Shown here: piece by piece, positions 10,899 to 21,355 of the stretch | How the letters are laid out: every line of letters starts with the position of its first letter | How positions within the stretch are numbered: the stretch's first letter is position 1 | NCBI RefSeq assembly: GCF_010131535.1 | Contig: NZ_WUBS01000018.1 | Span: 62,001-126,000, forward strand | Length of the DNA stretch: 64,000 nucleotides | DNA from: Acerihabitans arboris | Lineage (GTDB): Bacteria > Pseudomonadota > Gammaproteobacteria > Enterobacterales > Enterobacteriaceae | Reading direction: 5' to 3' | Notes under the pieces: generated by a model | What the model saw: the letters and a program-made list of their open reading frames with translations, nothing else | Database searches by the model: none | What the model was told of the DNA's origin: nothing | Program-made: the position numbers and the translations under genes

Positions 10899-10925
10899 GG
10901 CGCGGCATGCAAAAAATGCCGCGCC
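10899..10925. other. Perfect 10-bp hairpin between purC and ypfJ
   Basis: GGCGCGGCAT (10899-10908), a 7-nt A-rich loop, and ATGCCGCGCC (10916-10925). No T-run follows on either strand, so it looks like a palindromic extragenic element or weak terminator. Confidence 0.5.
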
Positions 10926-11035
10926 GCGCACGTCATACCAGGCCGGTTTACCGCTAGACCACGTCGGGTTACGCCGTTGGCAGCGGCTTTTTGTGCTATC
11001 CTCCACGATATAACCGAACAGCGGTGGGTAAGCAT

Positions 11036-11884
11036 ATGCGTTGGCAAGGACGTCGCGAAAGCGATAATGTTGAAGACAGGCGTAATTCCGCTTCCGGCGG
11101 CGGTATGCGCATCCCCTTGCGCGGCAAGACCGGGGTAGTGATATTTATTGTGGTGATCGTGGCCGGCTATTACGGCATTGATTTGACGCCGCTTTTCAAC
11201 GGTGGGCAGTCGGTGCAGCAGTCGTCGCCACAGCGCGTTAGCCCCAATGGCGACGAGGCCGCCAAATTCACCTCGGTTATCCTGGCGACCACCGAGGACA
11301 CCTGGAAAGAGATTTTCCAGCGCACCGGCAACACCTACGCCCCGCCGAAGCTGGTCATGTATCGCGGCGCCATGCAAACGGGCTGCGGCACCGGGCAGTC
11401 GGTGATGGGGCCTTTTTATTGTCCCGCCGATCGCTCGGTCTATATCGATCTGTCGTTTTATGATGAATTGAAAAATAAACTCGGGGCCGGCGGCGATTTT
11501 GCGCAGGGATACGTTATTGCCCATGAGGTAGGGCATCACGTCCAGAATCTCCTGGGCACCGAGCGCAAGGTCAGGCAAATGCAGCAGGGCGCGACGCAAC
11601 AACAGGTCAACCAGCTTTCGGTTAAAATGGAGCTGCAGGCGGATTGTTATGCCGGCGTCTGGGGCAATGCCATGCAAAAACAGCAGATTCTCGAACCGGG
11701 CGATCTGCAGGAGGCGCTGGACGCGGCCACGGCGATTGGCGACGATCGTTTGCAGCAGCGCGGCCAGGGCAGGGTGGTGCCGGACAGTTTTACCCATGGC
11801 ACCTCGCAGCAGCGCTATACCTGGTTTAAACGCGGTTTTGACACCGGCGATATGAATCAATGCGATACCTTTGCCGGTCGCTAA
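11036..11884 (+). CDS. ypfJ: Neutral zinc metallopeptidase YpfJ
   Basis: Membrane-anchored putative zinc protease of the YpfJ family (282 residues; E. coli about 287). The N-terminus [16 protein letters not shown] is strongly conserved, followed by one membrane segment ([16 protein letters not shown], about residues 34-50). The periplasmic domain carries the HEVGHH zinc motif near residue 162 and a downstream [11 protein letters not shown] segment expected to hold the third ligand. The physiological substrate is unknown. The start at ATG 11036 is set by homology; upstream in-frame codons are unconserved. Confidence 0.93.
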   Translation: MRWQGRRESDNVEDRRNSASGGGMRIPLRGKTGVVIFIVVIVAGYYGIDLTPLFNGGQSVQQSSPQRVSPNGDEAAKFTSVILATTEDTWKEIFQRTGNTYAPPKLVMYRGAMQTGCGTGQSVMGPFYCPADRSVYIDLSFYDELKNKLGAGGDFAQGYVIAHEVGHHVQNLLGTERKVRQMQQGATQQQVNQLSVKMELQADCYAGVWGNAMQKQQILEPGDLQEALDAATAIGDDRLQQRGQGRVVPDSFTHGTSQQRYTWFKRGFDTGDMNQCDTFAGR

Positions 11885-11906
11885 TGGACTCAGCAGGAAC
11901 TTAACG

Positions 11907-12359
11907 ATGACATTTCTGGATCCTACGCTGCTGATATTGCTGGCGCTGGCGGCGCTCGGCATTATCAGCCATAACAACACCGTTACGGTGGCGATCCTGG
12001 TTTTACTGATTATCCGCATTACTCCCCTCAGCCATTTTTTCCCCTGGGTGGAAAAGCAGGGGCTGACCCTCGGCATCATTATCCTCACCATCGGCGTCAT
12101 GGCGCCGATTGCCAGCGGCACCATTTCCGCCGGCAGCGTGATGCACTCCTTCCTGCACTGGAAATCCCTGCTGGCTATCCTGATAGGCGTCGCGGTTTCC
12201 TGGCTGGGCGGGCGAGGCGTGTCGCTGATGTCCCACCAGCCGTCGGTGGTGGCCGGACTGCTGGTGGGCACGGTGATGGGCGTGGCGTTATTTCGCGGCG
12301 TGCCGGTCGGACCGCTGATCGCCGCCGGCATCTTGTCGCTGCTGGTCGGCAAAACCTGA
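11907..12359 (+). CDS. UPF0756/DUF441 inner-membrane protein (YeaL-like)
   Basis: A 150-residue, very hydrophobic protein with about four or five membrane segments ([79 protein letters not shown]). This is the pattern of the UPF0756 family, whose E. coli member is YeaL; function unknown. The ATG at 11907 has AGGA 9 nt upstream. It is wedged between ypfJ and tmcA, which are neighbours in E. coli, with a 1-nt gap to tmcA, so it is probably co-transcribed. Confidence 0.85.
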   Translation: MTFLDPTLLILLALAALGIISHNNTVTVAILVLLIIRITPLSHFFPWVEKQGLTLGIIILTIGVMAPIASGTISAGSVMHSFLHWKSLLAILIGVAVSWLGGRGVSLMSHQPSVVAGLLVGTVMGVALFRGVPVGPLIAAGILSLLVGKT

Positions 12360-12360
12360 T

Positions 12361-14442
12361 ATGACCGGGGCATTGCCTGCGGCGCTTGACCTGCTGGACG
12401 GGGCCACGGCCGGCATGCGGCGGGCCGGCGTGCGGCGTTTGCTGGTATTGAGCGGCGACGCCGGCTGGAGCCTCGCGCAGGCGCGGACGCTGCGCGGCCG
12501 GCTGCCCGGGGACTGGCTCTGGGTCGGGGCGCCGCAGGAGGGATGGCCGCGGGGCTGCACTCCCGCCGCGCTCAGGACGCTGTTGGGGCGGGAATTCAGG
12601 CACGCGGTGTTCGACGGGCGGCAGGGTCTGGCGGTGGACGCGCTGGCGGCCCTGGCCGGCACCCTGATGGCCGGCAGCTGGCTGGTGCTGTTGGTGCCCC
12701 CATGGTCGTCCTGGCCGGCGCGGCCCGACGCCGATTCCCTGCGCTGGAGCGAGCGTCCCGCGCCTATCCCCACGCCCCATTTCATTACGTATTTCCGGCA
12801 AACCCTGCTGGCGGACCCCGACGTGATGGTGTTGCGCCAGCTTGGGGACGATAGGGTTACGCCGGCGGCGGCGCTACCCGACTGGCGGCCGCCGCCGGCG
12901 GGCCCCACCGGTGAACAGCGGGTGTTGCTGTCCCGGCTGCTGGCGGCCGACACCGGCATCTTTGTCCTGACCGCGCCGCGCGGGCGCGGCAAATCGACCC
13001 TGGCCGGCATGCTCGCGGCCCGGGCGGAAGGCGGCTGCTGGGCGACGGCCCCGGCCAAAGCCACGGCGGCGGTGCTGGAACATTATGCCGATGGCCGCGC
13101 GCGCTTTTTTGCCCCCGACGCCTTACTGGATTATTGCCGCCATCATCCGGCGGCCGGCTGGCTGCTGGTGGATGAAGCCGCCGCCATTCCAATGCCCCTG
13201 CTGCGCTCGCTGCTGGGCTATTTTCCCCGGGTCCTGCTGACCACCACCGTGCAGGGCTACGAAGGCACCGGCCGCGGTTTCCTGCTTAAGTTCTGCGCGT
13301 CGCTGGCGCACTGGCGGCATCTTACCCTGGAACATCCCTTGCGCTGGGCAAAAAATGACCCGCTGGAGCGTTGGCTGGGCGCGGCGCTGTTGTTCGGGGA
13401 GCCGGCGGAAGCGCAGGCGGCGGCGCGCAACGAAACGCCGGTGCTGCTCCCGCTTACGCAGGCGCACTGGCAATCACATCCCGTTGATTTACAACAGTTT
13501 TACCTGCTGCTGGCCGCCGCTCATTACCGTACCACGCCGCTGGATTTACGCCGGTTAATGGATGCCCCCGGCCAGCATTTTATTGCCGCCCGGTCGGGCG
13601 ACCGTTTACTGGGCGCGCTCTGGGCGGTGGATGAAGGCGGCCTGCCGGCGCAACTGGCCCATGAGGTCTGGGCGGGGCGGCGACGCCCGGCGGGCAATCT
13701 GGTCGCCCAGTCCCTGGCGGCCCACGGCGGACTGTGGATGGCGCCCCGTTTGCGCTCGCGCCGCGTCAGCCGCGTCGCGGTGGTCGCCGGCGGCCGCCGC
13801 CGGGGGTGGGGCCGGGAATTGGTGGCGCAGGCGGTGGCGCGGGCGGCGGGGCTGGATTTTGTGTCGGTCAGCTTTGGGCTGACCGATGAGCTGTGGGCGT
13901 TCTGGCGGGCGGCGGGGTTTCAACTGGTGCATATCGGCACGCATCTGGAAGCCAGCAGCGGGTGCTACAGCGCCATGGCGCTGTATCCGCTAAGTCCCGC
14001 CGGGCATCGGCTGGCGGCGCGGGGAAGGGCGCTCTTTGCCCGCGATAAAGCGGCCCATGCCGACGTTGCCGGTATTAACATTGCCGATGACCGACTGGAT
14101 GATAACGACTGGCGCAACCTGGCCGGGTTCGCTTTTGCCAAGCGTCCGCCGGAGGCCTGTCTTACGTCGCTCAACCGGCTGCTGCGCCGGTCGGGCCTGC
14201 CGCTGACGGCGCTGCGGCTATGGCTGGAGCAACGGCGCGGCGTGGGCGATATCGTCGGGCAAACGGGAGTAAGCGGTAAAAAGGCGCTGGTTGCGCGCTG
14301 GCGGGAGGAAACCGCGCATGCCCTGGGGAACATCAATACGGATATGTGCCGGCGCTGGCGGGACTGGAGCGCGCCCGGCGGCTATGATAATCCGATAAGC
14401 GGTGACGCCGGCCCTATGCCAGGCGATAAGGATAAGCGGTGA
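12361..14442 (+). CDS. tmcA: tRNA(Met) cytidine acetyltransferase TmcA
   Basis: Makes N4-acetylcytidine at the wobble base of elongator tRNA-Met, using acetyl-CoA and ATP. The 693-residue protein has an N-terminal DUF1726-like domain (to about 180), an RNA-helicase-like ATPase with Walker A APRGRGKSTLAG (about 203-214) and LLVDEAAAIP as Walker B. A GNAT domain follows (about 390-530, SRVAVVAGGRRRGWGRELV), then a tRNA-binding tail. The last codons run into a 36-37-bp tandem repeat (14394-14466), so the C-terminus (ISGDAGPMPGDKDKR) looks recently extended. Confidence 0.93.
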   Translation: MTGALPAALDLLDGATAGMRRAGVRRLLVLSGDAGWSLAQARTLRGRLPGDWLWVGAPQEGWPRGCTPAALRTLLGREFRHAVFDGRQGLAVDALAALAGTLMAGSWLVLLVPPWSSWPARPDADSLRWSERPAPIPTPHFITYFRQTLLADPDVMVLRQLGDDRVTPAAALPDWRPPPAGPTGEQRVLLSRLLAADTGIFVLTAPRGRGKSTLAGMLAARAEGGCWATAPAKATAAVLEHYADGRARFFAPDALLDYCRHHPAAGWLLVDEAAAIPMPLLRSLLGYFPRVLLTTTVQGYEGTGRGFLLKFCASLAHWRHLTLEHPLRWAKNDPLERWLGAALLFGEPAEAQAAARNETPVLLPLTQAHWQSHPVDLQQFYLLLAAAHYRTTPLDLRRLMDAPGQHFIAARSGDRLLGALWAVDEGGLPAQLAHEVWAGRRRPAGNLVAQSLAAHGGLWMAPRLRSRRVSRVAVVAGGRRRGWGRELVAQAVARAAGLDFVSVSFGLTDELWAFWRAAGFQLVHIGTHLEASSGCYSAMALYPLSPAGHRLAARGRALFARDKAAHADVAGINIADDRLDDNDWRNLAGFAFAKRPPEACLTSLNRLLRRSGLPLTALRLWLEQRRGVGDIVGQTGVSGKKALVARWREETAHALGNINTDMCRRWRDWSAPGGYDNPISGDAGPMPGDKDKR

Positions 14443-14466
14443 CGCCGGCCATGCGCCAGGCGGCGA
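14394..14466. repeat. Tandem repeat of 36-37 bp across the tmcA stop
   Basis: Unit 1 (14394-14430) and unit 2 (14431-14466) both start GATAAGCGGTGACGCCGGCC and continue with a near-identical GCCAGGCG. The tmcA stop codon lies in unit 2. In unit 1 the same TGA is out of frame, so the ORF reads through it. Confidence 0.85.
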
Positions 14467-14572
14467 GGGTAAGGGATGCTATGCCGGCGCCTTCCACGCC
14501 TCGGTCACGGGTAGGGCAAAGATAAGGCCCGGCGCGTTGCCGCGCGGCGGGTCCCGCCGTTATCGCCGGTCG

Positions 14573-14761
14573 TTACGGCTTCTTTTTCGGCCAGTCGTCG
14601 TCGTCGTCCCATTTGGCGTTGTTGTCGCGATGCGGCGGCAGCTCGGGTTTGTCTTTCAGATAGCGTTTAACATCCACGCGGCGCAGTTCTTTAACGCCGC
14701 TTATCAGCATGCCCGCCAAAACAATTAAAATGATCCACCAGTAATCAGCCAGCCAATGCAT
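14573..14761 (-). CDS. ypfN: UPF0370 small membrane protein YpfN
   Basis: A 62-residue protein with one N-terminal membrane segment ([18 protein letters not shown]) and a charged tail ending [20 protein letters not shown], matching E. coli YpfN. Function unknown. The start at ATG 14759-14761 fits the family N-terminus (MHWLA versus MDWLA), with AGGAG 8 nt upstream. It is the last gene of a dapE-M15-ypfN unit, 4 nt after the peptidase stop. Confidence 0.9.
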   Translation of the reverse strand: MHWLADYWWIILIVLAGMLISGVKELRRVDVKRYLKDKPELPPHRDNNAKWDDDDDWPKKKP

Positions 14762-14765
14762 ATCC

Positions 14766-15440
14766 TTACTCCTTATCCACATTTCCAATATAACGGCGAA
14801 AAATGGCGGGTAATCGAGGAGTTAACCAGGATGCCCCCGCCACGTCGCGATCTTTCCATGATGCCAGCAGCAGGTCCGGCGTCAGCAGGCGCTCGGCGAC
14901 CTGCGCCAACGGACGGTAGCTCAGGTGCCATGGCTCCGCGGCGACCCCGCCGCGATCGTGGGCGTAAGGGCGGTAAAAACCGTATTCCGCCATCCGCACC
15001 CCCAGCCAGTCGGCCAGGGGAGCAAGATAACCGCCCGGCAGATATTCCCAGGGCTCGAGTTGCAGCGACGTCCCGGCGGGTAACAAATCCGGATCGTACA
15101 CATCCAGGTCGCTGCCCCAATGATGGCGGCTCGCCCCCGGCAACGCCGACCAGCGCAAAATAGCGTGGCAACGCTCGCCCACCGCCAGGCTTTGGCTGTC
15201 CAGCGGCCGGCTATGGTTATCTAATAATGGCCGCTCGCCGCGGAACTTGCCATTCCAGATAGCCAACTGCCGGTCAAAATCACGAAAACTGCTGGCCGGC
15301 AGCAGGTTAAAACCCGACTGCCGCGCGGCCCGCTGCAGTTGCTGGAAGGCGTTTATCGCCTCGGGCTGCAGGCGGTGGGCGCCGCAGAGCGGCGCCAGGT
15401 GCCGGTCGGTTTGGCCGGTCAGCATCGCCGGCGTCATCAT
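14766..15440 (-). CDS. M15-family D-Ala-D-Ala carboxypeptidase-like protein
   Basis: A 224-residue protein of the VanY/M15B type. The zinc motif [10 protein letters not shown] lies near residues 104-113 and a second cluster [11 protein letters not shown] near 182-192, giving the expected His, Asp, catalytic Glu and His. It would trim or recycle peptidoglycan peptides. No signal peptide is evident, so a cytosolic role or non-standard export is open. The start is taken as ATG 15438-15440, overlapping the dapE stop by 4 nt (ATGA); ATG 15435-15437 is the next choice. E. coli lacks this gene between dapE and ypfN. Confidence 0.82.
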   Translation of the reverse strand: MMTPAMLTGQTDRHLAPLCGAHRLQPEAINAFQQLQRAARQSGFNLLPASSFRDFDRQLAIWNGKFRGERPLLDNHSRPLDSQSLAVGERCHAILRWSALPGASRHHWGSDLDVYDPDLLPAGTSLQLEPWEYLPGGYLAPLADWLGVRMAEYGFYRPYAHDRGGVAAEPWHLSYRPLAQVAERLLTPDLLLASWKDRDVAGASWLTPRLPAIFRRYIGNVDKE

Positions 15441-16564
15441 AGGACCAGTTGCTCCATGATGCGCTGATACATCCGGCTTAGCAATTGCAGGTCGGCGGCG
15501 CTGACGCATTCATTGACTTTATGGATGGTGGCGTTCACCGGCCCAAGCTCCACCACCTGCGCGCCCATGCGGGCAATGAAACGCCCGTCCGAGGTGCCGC
15601 CGGTGGTTTCCAGCCGCGGCGTCAGATCCTGGTAATGCCTGACCGCGTTGGTGACCGCGTCGACCAGTTCCCCGGGCGGGGTGATAAACGGCCGCCCCGA
15701 TAGCCACCAGTCGATATGATAACGCAGGCCGTGGCGCGCCATCATGGCCTCCACCCGGGATCTGATCCCGGCCTCGGTCAGTTCGGTGCTGAAGCGAAAG
15801 TTGAACTGCACCACCAATTCGCCCGGGATCACGTTGTTACTGCCGGTGCCGGCGTGGATATTGGCGATTTGCATGGTGGTGGGCGGGAAAAAAGCATTAC
15901 CTTCGTCCCAGGTGGTCGCCACCAGTTCGTTCAGCGCCGCCATGGCGCGATGCACCGGATTATCCGCCAGATGGGGATAGGCCACATGGCCCTGGGTACC
16001 GTGCACGGTAAGCGTCGCGGTGAGCGATCCGCGCCGGCCGTTTTTGACGATATCGCCGACGCGCAGGTGGCTCGACGGTTCCCCGACTAGGCAATAATCC
16101 AGCCGTTCATTGCGCGCCATCAACGTCTCCACCACCTTTATCGTGCCATCGGCGCCGGTGGCTTCCTCATCCGAGGTGATAAGGAAGGCCAGCCGCCCCT
16201 GATGGTGGGGGTGCTGGGCGACAAAACGCTCGGCGGCCACGATCATGGCGGCCAGCGAGCCTTTCATATCGGCGGCGCCGCGACCGTACAGCATGCCGTC
16301 GCGCAGGGCCGGCTCGAACGGCGGATTGCTCCAGCTGCCGGCATTGCCCTCCGGCACCACGTCGGTATGCCCGGCAAAGGCCAGGGTCTTGCCCTCGCCG
16401 CGCCAGGCCCAGAAATTCAGGGTGGCGCCAAAGTTCATCGGCTCGATGGTAAAACCGATGGCCCGCAGCCGGGCAATCATCAGCGCCTGGCAGCCTGAGT
16501 CGTCGGGACTCAGGGACGGGCGTTTAATTAACTGCTGCGTCAGCTCCAGTACCGGACAAGACAT
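15437..16564 (-). CDS. dapE: Succinyl-diaminopimelate desuccinylase
   Basis: Di-zinc M20 hydrolase that releases LL-DAP in lysine/peptidoglycan synthesis. The 375-residue protein shows His66 and Asp68 in AGHTDVV, bridging Asp99 in [10 protein letters not shown] and the general-base Glu pair in [10 protein letters not shown] (about 131-140). The C-terminal His is in [10 protein letters not shown]. The gene follows yffB with one base between them and overlaps the M15 peptidase by 4 nt. Confidence 0.96.
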   Translation of the reverse strand: MSCPVLELTQQLIKRPSLSPDDSGCQALMIARLRAIGFTIEPMNFGATLNFWAWRGEGKTLAFAGHTDVVPEGNAGSWSNPPFEPALRDGMLYGRGAADMKGSLAAMIVAAERFVAQHPHHQGRLAFLITSDEEATGADGTIKVVETLMARNERLDYCLVGEPSSHLRVGDIVKNGRRGSLTATLTVHGTQGHVAYPHLADNPVHRAMAALNELVATTWDEGNAFFPPTTMQIANIHAGTGSNNVIPGELVVQFNFRFSTELTEAGIRSRVEAMMARHGLRYHIDWWLSGRPFITPPGELVDAVTNAVRHYQDLTPRLETTGGTSDGRFIARMGAQVVELGPVNATIHKVNECVSAADLQLLSRMYQRIMEQLVL

Positions 16565-16565
16565 G

Positions 16566-16943
16566 TCAGGACTCCTCGTGGATAAAGTGTTGGTAGCCTG
16601 CGGCGTCGAAACCCACCAAAAGCCGGCCGTCCGCGGCCTGCAATACCGGTCGTTTGATGATAGCCGGCTGGTTTACCATCAGCGCCAGCGCGCCCTCGGC
16701 CCCGTCCGCCGCCCGGCGTTCCCCGTCGCTGAGTTTGCGCCAGGTGGTGCCGCGGGTGTTAAGCAGCGTTTGCCAGCCCACCCCGTCGGTGAAACGCCTG
16801 AGCAATGCGTCGTCAACGCCGTCGGCGCGGTAGTCATGGAACCGGTAATTAACCTGCCGCTCGTCGAGCCAGCGGCGGGCCTTTTTTATCGTATCGCAGT
16901 TTTTGATACCATAGAGCGTAAATCCAACCTCTGGGTCATGCAT
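16566..16943 (-). CDS. yffB: ArsC/Spx-family protein YffB
   Basis: A thioredoxin-fold protein of the arsenate-reductase family. The 125-residue sequence reads [21 protein letters not shown] with the conserved N-terminal Cys, then [11 protein letters not shown] and [12 protein letters not shown], and IIKRPVL near the C-terminus. This is the YffB subgroup, whose exact role is unresolved. The start ATG at 16941-16943 gives [12 protein letters not shown], a few residues longer than E. coli, and lacks a strong ribosome site, so the exact start is uncertain. Confidence 0.88.
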   Translation of the reverse strand: MHDPEVGFTLYGIKNCDTIKKARRWLDERQVNYRFHDYRADGVDDALLRRFTDGVGWQTLLNTRGTTWRKLSDGERRAADGAEGALALMVNQPAIIKRPVLQAADGRLLVGFDAAGYQHFIHEES

Positions 16944-17693
16944 GGCGAAGCGTTACCTGTAAAAATGCGTCGTTAGGTCAATAATGCGGGAAAACGGCCG
17001 GTGGATCCAGACGATGGCACAATCATTGATATTCGCCGTCATTGGATGGCGCGCCTGTACCGTCCCGCCGTCATGGCGCCATGCCTTAGCATATGACGCC
17101 GGTAATTAATCCCGGGCACGGGTAAATTACCCGGCTTGCAATAAATCGTTTTGCCCAGGGTTAACGTTTTCCTATCGGCGCCTGCGGCCCTTTTTATTAA
17201 AGCAGGAACGATGCAATAGTGGCATTAAATAGTCCATGCGGGTTTTCATAAACAGCAATATCCGTTATTTATGCAATATATTGTCTGCGCTTAAGGTAAA
17301 TATCGGTTTTTTTTCATGTTACGGATTCAGCGCGGGTAAACTATAAAAAATCCTTATGACCCGCGGCTGGTGCAAATGCACAGTATTGTTTGTCCATATG
17401 CGCTAACTTCAAGGTGATATATTAAAAAAAATAATAAAATCAATAGTGATTTTAACTATGCAGCATATTGCGAACATTGAAGCATTTTTTTTACATTTTG
17501 TTCTAAACATTAACCATCAAGAGAAATGTGGTCATGATTAGCATGAAATAATGCATCAAATTAGGGCAATAACGCCGATGTGTTAATATAATATGTGATC
17601 TCCCCGGGCAATTAACTTTAATTCATCGTTCGGCCTCTTTTATTCGGGAAAAAGACTTTGTATAATCGCCGCACAAGAAAAGAGAGGCAGGGT
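16944..17693. other. 750-bp non-coding gap, AT-rich in its right half
   Basis: No ORF with protein-like character was found on either strand. The left 250 bp resemble the GC-rich host sequence; from about 17200 the base use turns AT-rich. The region holds an imperfect inverted repeat CGCGGGT...ACCCGCG (17331-17337 / 17359-17365) and, at its right edge, the ypfM promoter (TATAAT at 17661-17666). A small RNA is possible but no terminator-bounded unit was identified. Confidence 0.6.
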
Positions 17694-17753
17694 ATGATAG
17701 ATACAGAGTTGGTAAACTGGAAAGATTTCATCGAAGCAATGCTGCGTAAGTAG
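17694..17753 (+). CDS. ypfM: 19-residue small protein YpfM
   Basis: The frame reads MIDTELVNWKDFIEAMLRK, which differs from the E. coli small protein YpfM (MIERELGNWKDFIEVMLRK, from memory) at only a few positions. It lies, as in E. coli, between yffB and acrD on the strand opposite to both. An AGAGAGG ribosome site precedes ATG 17694 at good spacing, and TATAAT lies at 17661-17666. Function unknown; the sequence suggests a short amphipathic helix. Confidence 0.9.
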   Translation: MIDTELVNWKDFIEAMLRK

Positions 17754-17823
17754 TGACGGTCTTAAACAAGGCATCAATATTTTTAGCCATTGACTATCTT
17801 GGGATCCACCCCATCGAATAAAC

Positions 17824-17857
17824 GGCCACCCCTCATCAAGGTGGCCTTTGTCATTTT
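17824..17857 (+). terminator. Probable terminator downstream of ypfM
   Basis: Stem GGCCACC (17824-17830), a 9-nt loop, stem GGTGGCC (17840-17846), then a broken T-run. It partly overlaps the 3' end of acrD on the other strand. Confidence 0.65.
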
Positions 17858-17861
17858 AGCG

Positions 17862-20800
17862 TTAGGGTTTTGCATGGCCGTCGCCGGACGGCGCATCAAT
17901 GCCGTCCGGCAACAGCTGGATATTCGCGTCCGGATGATCTTTGGACGGGAAGCGGCGGCGGATCAGCACAAAAAACAGCGGAATAAAAAAGACAGCCAGT
18001 AACGTGGCCGATATCATGCCGCCGATAACGCCGGTGCCGACCGCATGCTGGCTGGCCGAACCCGCCCCCCGGCTGATGGCCATCGGCAGCACGCCGAAGA
18101 TAAACGCCAGCGAGGTCATCAGGATCGGCCTTAAACGCATGCGCGAGGCGTGCAGCGTGGCCTCTATCACCCCCTGGCCACGCTGGTTCAGCTCATTGGC
18201 AAACTCGACGATCAGGATGGCGTTTTTCGCCGACAGGCCGATAACCGTCAGCAGGCCGACCTGGAAATAGACGTCGTTTTCCAGCCCGCGCGCCCAGGTG
18301 CCCAGCAGGGCGCCGACCACCCCCAGCGGCACCACCAGCATAACGGAAAAGGGAATCGACCAGCTTTCATAGAGCGCCGCCAGGCTTAAAAACACCACCA
18401 GCAGCGAGACGGCATACAGCGCCGGCGCCTGGGAACCCGATAACCGTTCCTGGTACGACATGGCGGTCCATTCCAGTCCCATGCCGTTAGGCAGTCCCGC
18501 CACCAGCTTCTCCATCAGGTCCATTGCCGTGCCGTTGCTTACCCCGGCCGCCGCTTCACCGACAATTTCCACCGACGGGACGCCGTTATAGCGCTCCAGC
18601 CGCGGGGAGCCGTATTCCCAATGCGAAGTGGCAAACGCGGAGAAGGGCACCATGCCGCCGCCGCTGTTACGCACATACCAGCGGTAGACGTCGTCGGGCA
18701 GCATGCGGTATTTGGCCGCCGCCTGAACATAGACCCGCTTGACGCGGCCGCGGTCGATAAAGTCGTTGACATAGTTGGAACCCCAGGCGGTTTGCAGCGT
18801 ATCGTTGATATCGTCGACGGATACGCCCAGCGCCTGCGCCTTGCGCTGATCGATATCGATCTGCAGCTGCGGGCTGTCGTCCAGGCCGTTGTGCCGCACG
18901 CGCGCGAGCATCGGCGAGTCGGCCGCCTGCGACAGCAGCTGGTCGCGCGCTTTCATCAGCACGGCGTGGCCCTGGCCCGCCTTATCCTCCAGCATCATAT
19001 CGAAACCGGCGGCGTTGCCCAGTCCGGAAATGGCCGGCGGGTTGTTGGCCAGCACCCGCGCCTCGGTGATCCGGCCGAACTCCCTGGTGGCGCGCGCGAT
19101 AATGGCCGATGCGCTACGATCGGCGCTGGCGCGGTCATCCCAATTCTTCAGCCGGATAAACATCCTGGCGACGTTTTGTCCGTTGCCGCCGGGGCCGGCG
19201 CCGATGGTGGAAAAGACCGACAGCACGTTATCCTGTTCGTGGGTCAGGAAGTACTGTTCCACCTTGGCGACCACCTTCAGCGTCTGTTCTTGGGTTGCGT
19301 TGGTGGGAAGCGTCACCTGGCCCATAAACACCCCGCGATCCTCCTCGGGTAAAAACGAGGTGGGCAGGTGCAAAAATAACAACGCCATGCCGGCCAGCAG
19401 GAGTCCGTACAACAGCAGCCAGCGGGTGGTGCGCGCTAATATGCGGGTGACTCCGCGCTCGTAACGCGCCGCGTTTTTGTCAAAGCAGCGGTTAAACCAG
19501 CCGAAAAAGCCGCGCCGCGCATGCTGGTGATTGGCGGGCAATGGTTTAAGCAGGGTGGCGCACAGCGCCGGGGTCAAAATCATGGCCACCAGCACCGAGA
19601 GCACCATCGCGGCGACGATGGTCACCGAAAACTGACGGTAGATGGCGCCGGTGGTGCCGCCAAAAAACGCCATCGGCACAAACACCGCCGACAGCACCAG
19701 CGCGATGCCCACCAGCGCGCCCTGGATCTGGCCCATGGACTTACGCGTGGCGTCGCGCGGCGACAGGCCTTCGGTACTCATGACGCGCTCGACGTTTTCC
19801 ACCACCACGATGGCGTCGTCCACCAGCAGGCCGATCGCCAGCACCATGGCGAACATGGTCAGGGTGTTGATACTGAAACCGCTGGCGGACAGCACCGCAA
19901 AGGTGCCGAGCAGCACCACCGGCACGGCGATGGTCGGGATCAGGGTGGCGCGGAAATTCTGCAGGAACAGATACATTACCAGGAACACCAGTACGATGGC
20001 TTCCAGCAGGGTTTTCACCACATCCTCGATGGAGGCGGTGACAAACGGCGCGGTTTCATAGGCTATTTCGGCTTTCAGCCCGTGGGGGAAAAAGGGCGCC
20101 AGCTCCGCCAGCTTTTGCTTTACCAGCCGGTTGGTATCCAGCTCATTGGCCCCCGAGGCCAGCTTGATGCCGATGCCCGCCGCGGCCATACCGTTATAGC
20201 GGGTCAGGTAATCGTAGCTTTCCGAACCCAGCTCGACGGTCGCCAGCTGGCCGAGCGTCACCGCCGAGCCGTCGGTGTTAACCTTCAGCGTAATGGCGCG
20301 AAACTGCTCCGGCGTCTGGAGCTGCGACTGGGCGTTAATGGTGGCGTTAAGCGCCTGCCCGCTCACCGCCGGCGTGCCGCCGAGCTGGCCGACCGCCACC
20401 TGGCTGTTTTGCGCCTCGATGGCCGTGACCACGTCGGCGGTGGTTAACTGATAATTGACCAGGGCATCCGGATTAAGCCAGATGCGCATCGAATATTGCG
20501 AACCGTAGGCGTCGATGCTGCCGACCCCGCTGACCCGGCTGAGCGGCTCCTGCAGGTTGCTGACCATATAATCCGCGATATCGGATTTATCCATCGAACC
20601 GTCGGTCGACACAAACGCCACCATCATCAGGTTGCTGTCGCCGGTCTTGGTCACGGTCACGCCCTGGCTCTGCACCGCCTGCGGCAATCTTTTCATCGCC
20701 ACCTGCAGCTGGTTCTGCACTTCCTGCATCGCTTCGTTGGGATCGGTGCCCGCCTCGAACGTCAGGGTGGTGGTGGCCTGGCCGGTATTGCTGCTTTGCG

Positions 20801-21038
20801 AGGCCATATACAGCAGGTTATCCAGACCGGTCATGTTCTGTTCGATAATCTGGGTAACGGCGTTTTCCACGGTCTTGGCGGAAGCGCCGGGATATTTGGA
20901 GGTAATACGCACCGTGGGCGGCGTTAATTTGGGATACTGCTCGATAGGAAGCGTAAATATTGCCATGGTGCCGGTCAAGGCAACGATAATTGCCAATACC
21001 CAGGCGAAAATCGGGCGATCGATAAAAAAGTTAGCCAT
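17862..21038 (-). CDS. acrD: RND multidrug/aminoglycoside efflux pump AcrD
   Basis: Inner-membrane proton-driven trimeric pump of the AcrB/AcrD family, working with AcrA and TolC. The 1058-residue protein starts [16 protein letters not shown] and follows E. coli AcrD closely. It includes the proton-relay Asp pair in [18 protein letters not shown] (about 400-417), the large periplasmic loops, and [14 protein letters not shown] near the C-terminus. Position next to ypfM supports AcrD rather than AcrB. After the usual end (RRRFP) there is an extra tail encoded across a REP-like palindrome. No membrane-fusion gene is adjacent, as for E. coli acrD. Confidence 0.93.
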   Translation of the reverse strand: MANFFIDRPIFAWVLAIIVALTGTMAIFTLPIEQYPKLTPPTVRITSKYPGASAKTVENAVTQIIEQNMTGLDNLLYMASQSSNTGQATTTLTFEAGTDPNEAMQEVQNQLQVAMKRLPQAVQSQGVTVTKTGDSNLMMVAFVSTDGSMDKSDIADYMVSNLQEPLSRVSGVGSIDAYGSQYSMRIWLNPDALVNYQLTTADVVTAIEAQNSQVAVGQLGGTPAVSGQALNATINAQSQLQTPEQFRAITLKVNTDGSAVTLGQLATVELGSESYDYLTRYNGMAAAGIGIKLASGANELDTNRLVKQKLAELAPFFPHGLKAEIAYETAPFVTASIEDVVKTLLEAIVLVFLVMYLFLQNFRATLIPTIAVPVVLLGTFAVLSASGFSINTLTMFAMVLAIGLLVDDAIVVVENVERVMSTEGLSPRDATRKSMGQIQGALVGIALVLSAVFVPMAFFGGTTGAIYRQFSVTIVAAMVLSVLVAMILTPALCATLLKPLPANHQHARRGFFGWFNRCFDKNAARYERGVTRILARTTRWLLLYGLLLAGMALLFLHLPTSFLPEEDRGVFMGQVTLPTNATQEQTLKVVAKVEQYFLTHEQDNVLSVFSTIGAGPGGNGQNVARMFIRLKNWDDRASADRSASAIIARATREFGRITEARVLANNPPAISGLGNAAGFDMMLEDKAGQGHAVLMKARDQLLSQAADSPMLARVRHNGLDDSPQLQIDIDQRKAQALGVSVDDINDTLQTAWGSNYVNDFIDRGRVKRVYVQAAAKYRMLPDDVYRWYVRNSGGGMVPFSAFATSHWEYGSPRLERYNGVPSVEIVGEAAAGVSNGTAMDLMEKLVAGLPNGMGLEWTAMSYQERLSGSQAPALYAVSLLVVFLSLAALYESWSIPFSVMLVVPLGVVGALLGTWARGLENDVYFQVGLLTVIGLSAKNAILIVEFANELNQRGQGVIEATLHASRMRLRPILMTSLAFIFGVLPMAISRGAGSASQHAVGTGVIGGMISATLLAVFFIPLFFVLIRRRFPSKDHPDANIQLLPDGIDAPSGDGHAKP
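17883..17910. repeat. REP-like palindrome inside the acrD 3' end
   Basis: GCCGGACGGC (17883-17892), an 8-nt loop, and GCCGTCCGGC (17901-17910): a perfect 10-bp stem that resembles the head of enterobacterial REP elements. It encodes part of the [13 protein letters not shown] tail of AcrD. Confidence 0.7.
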
Positions 21039-21355
21039 TCAATAAAACCCCGGGCGAGTGTCCTGTCATGATTCGGCGATATTTACGCTGTTACGCGCCG
21101 CCATGGTACTTTACGCGTAGGGACGGAAGAAAACGTGGAGAAAAAAAGGAGATCGTGTAAAGAAGTACTAGCGTAGTTGTATAGCCGCCCCCCTGACCGC
21201 CGATCCGGGTTGATTTCGCCCCCGTGCAATACGCCGTTCCCCGCGGCGCTTGCCTAAGCTTAGCCGTTTTTGCCCGGAATCGTTCTCGCCCCGGCGCCGG
21301 TTTGCGTTATGATCGCCATCACACTTTGGTCTCCCGGCGGATTATAGAGGGCATT

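Noticed and set aside
10802-12373. 523-codon minus-strand frame opposite purC, ypfJ and the UPF0756 gene
   Set aside because: It covers three well-supported genes on the other strand and shows only antisense composition.
21100-21170. CpxR/BaeR-like boxes upstream of acrD (GTAAA and TTTAC motifs)
   Set aside because: The motifs are single and inverted with the wrong spacing for the GTAAA-N5-GTAAA pattern.
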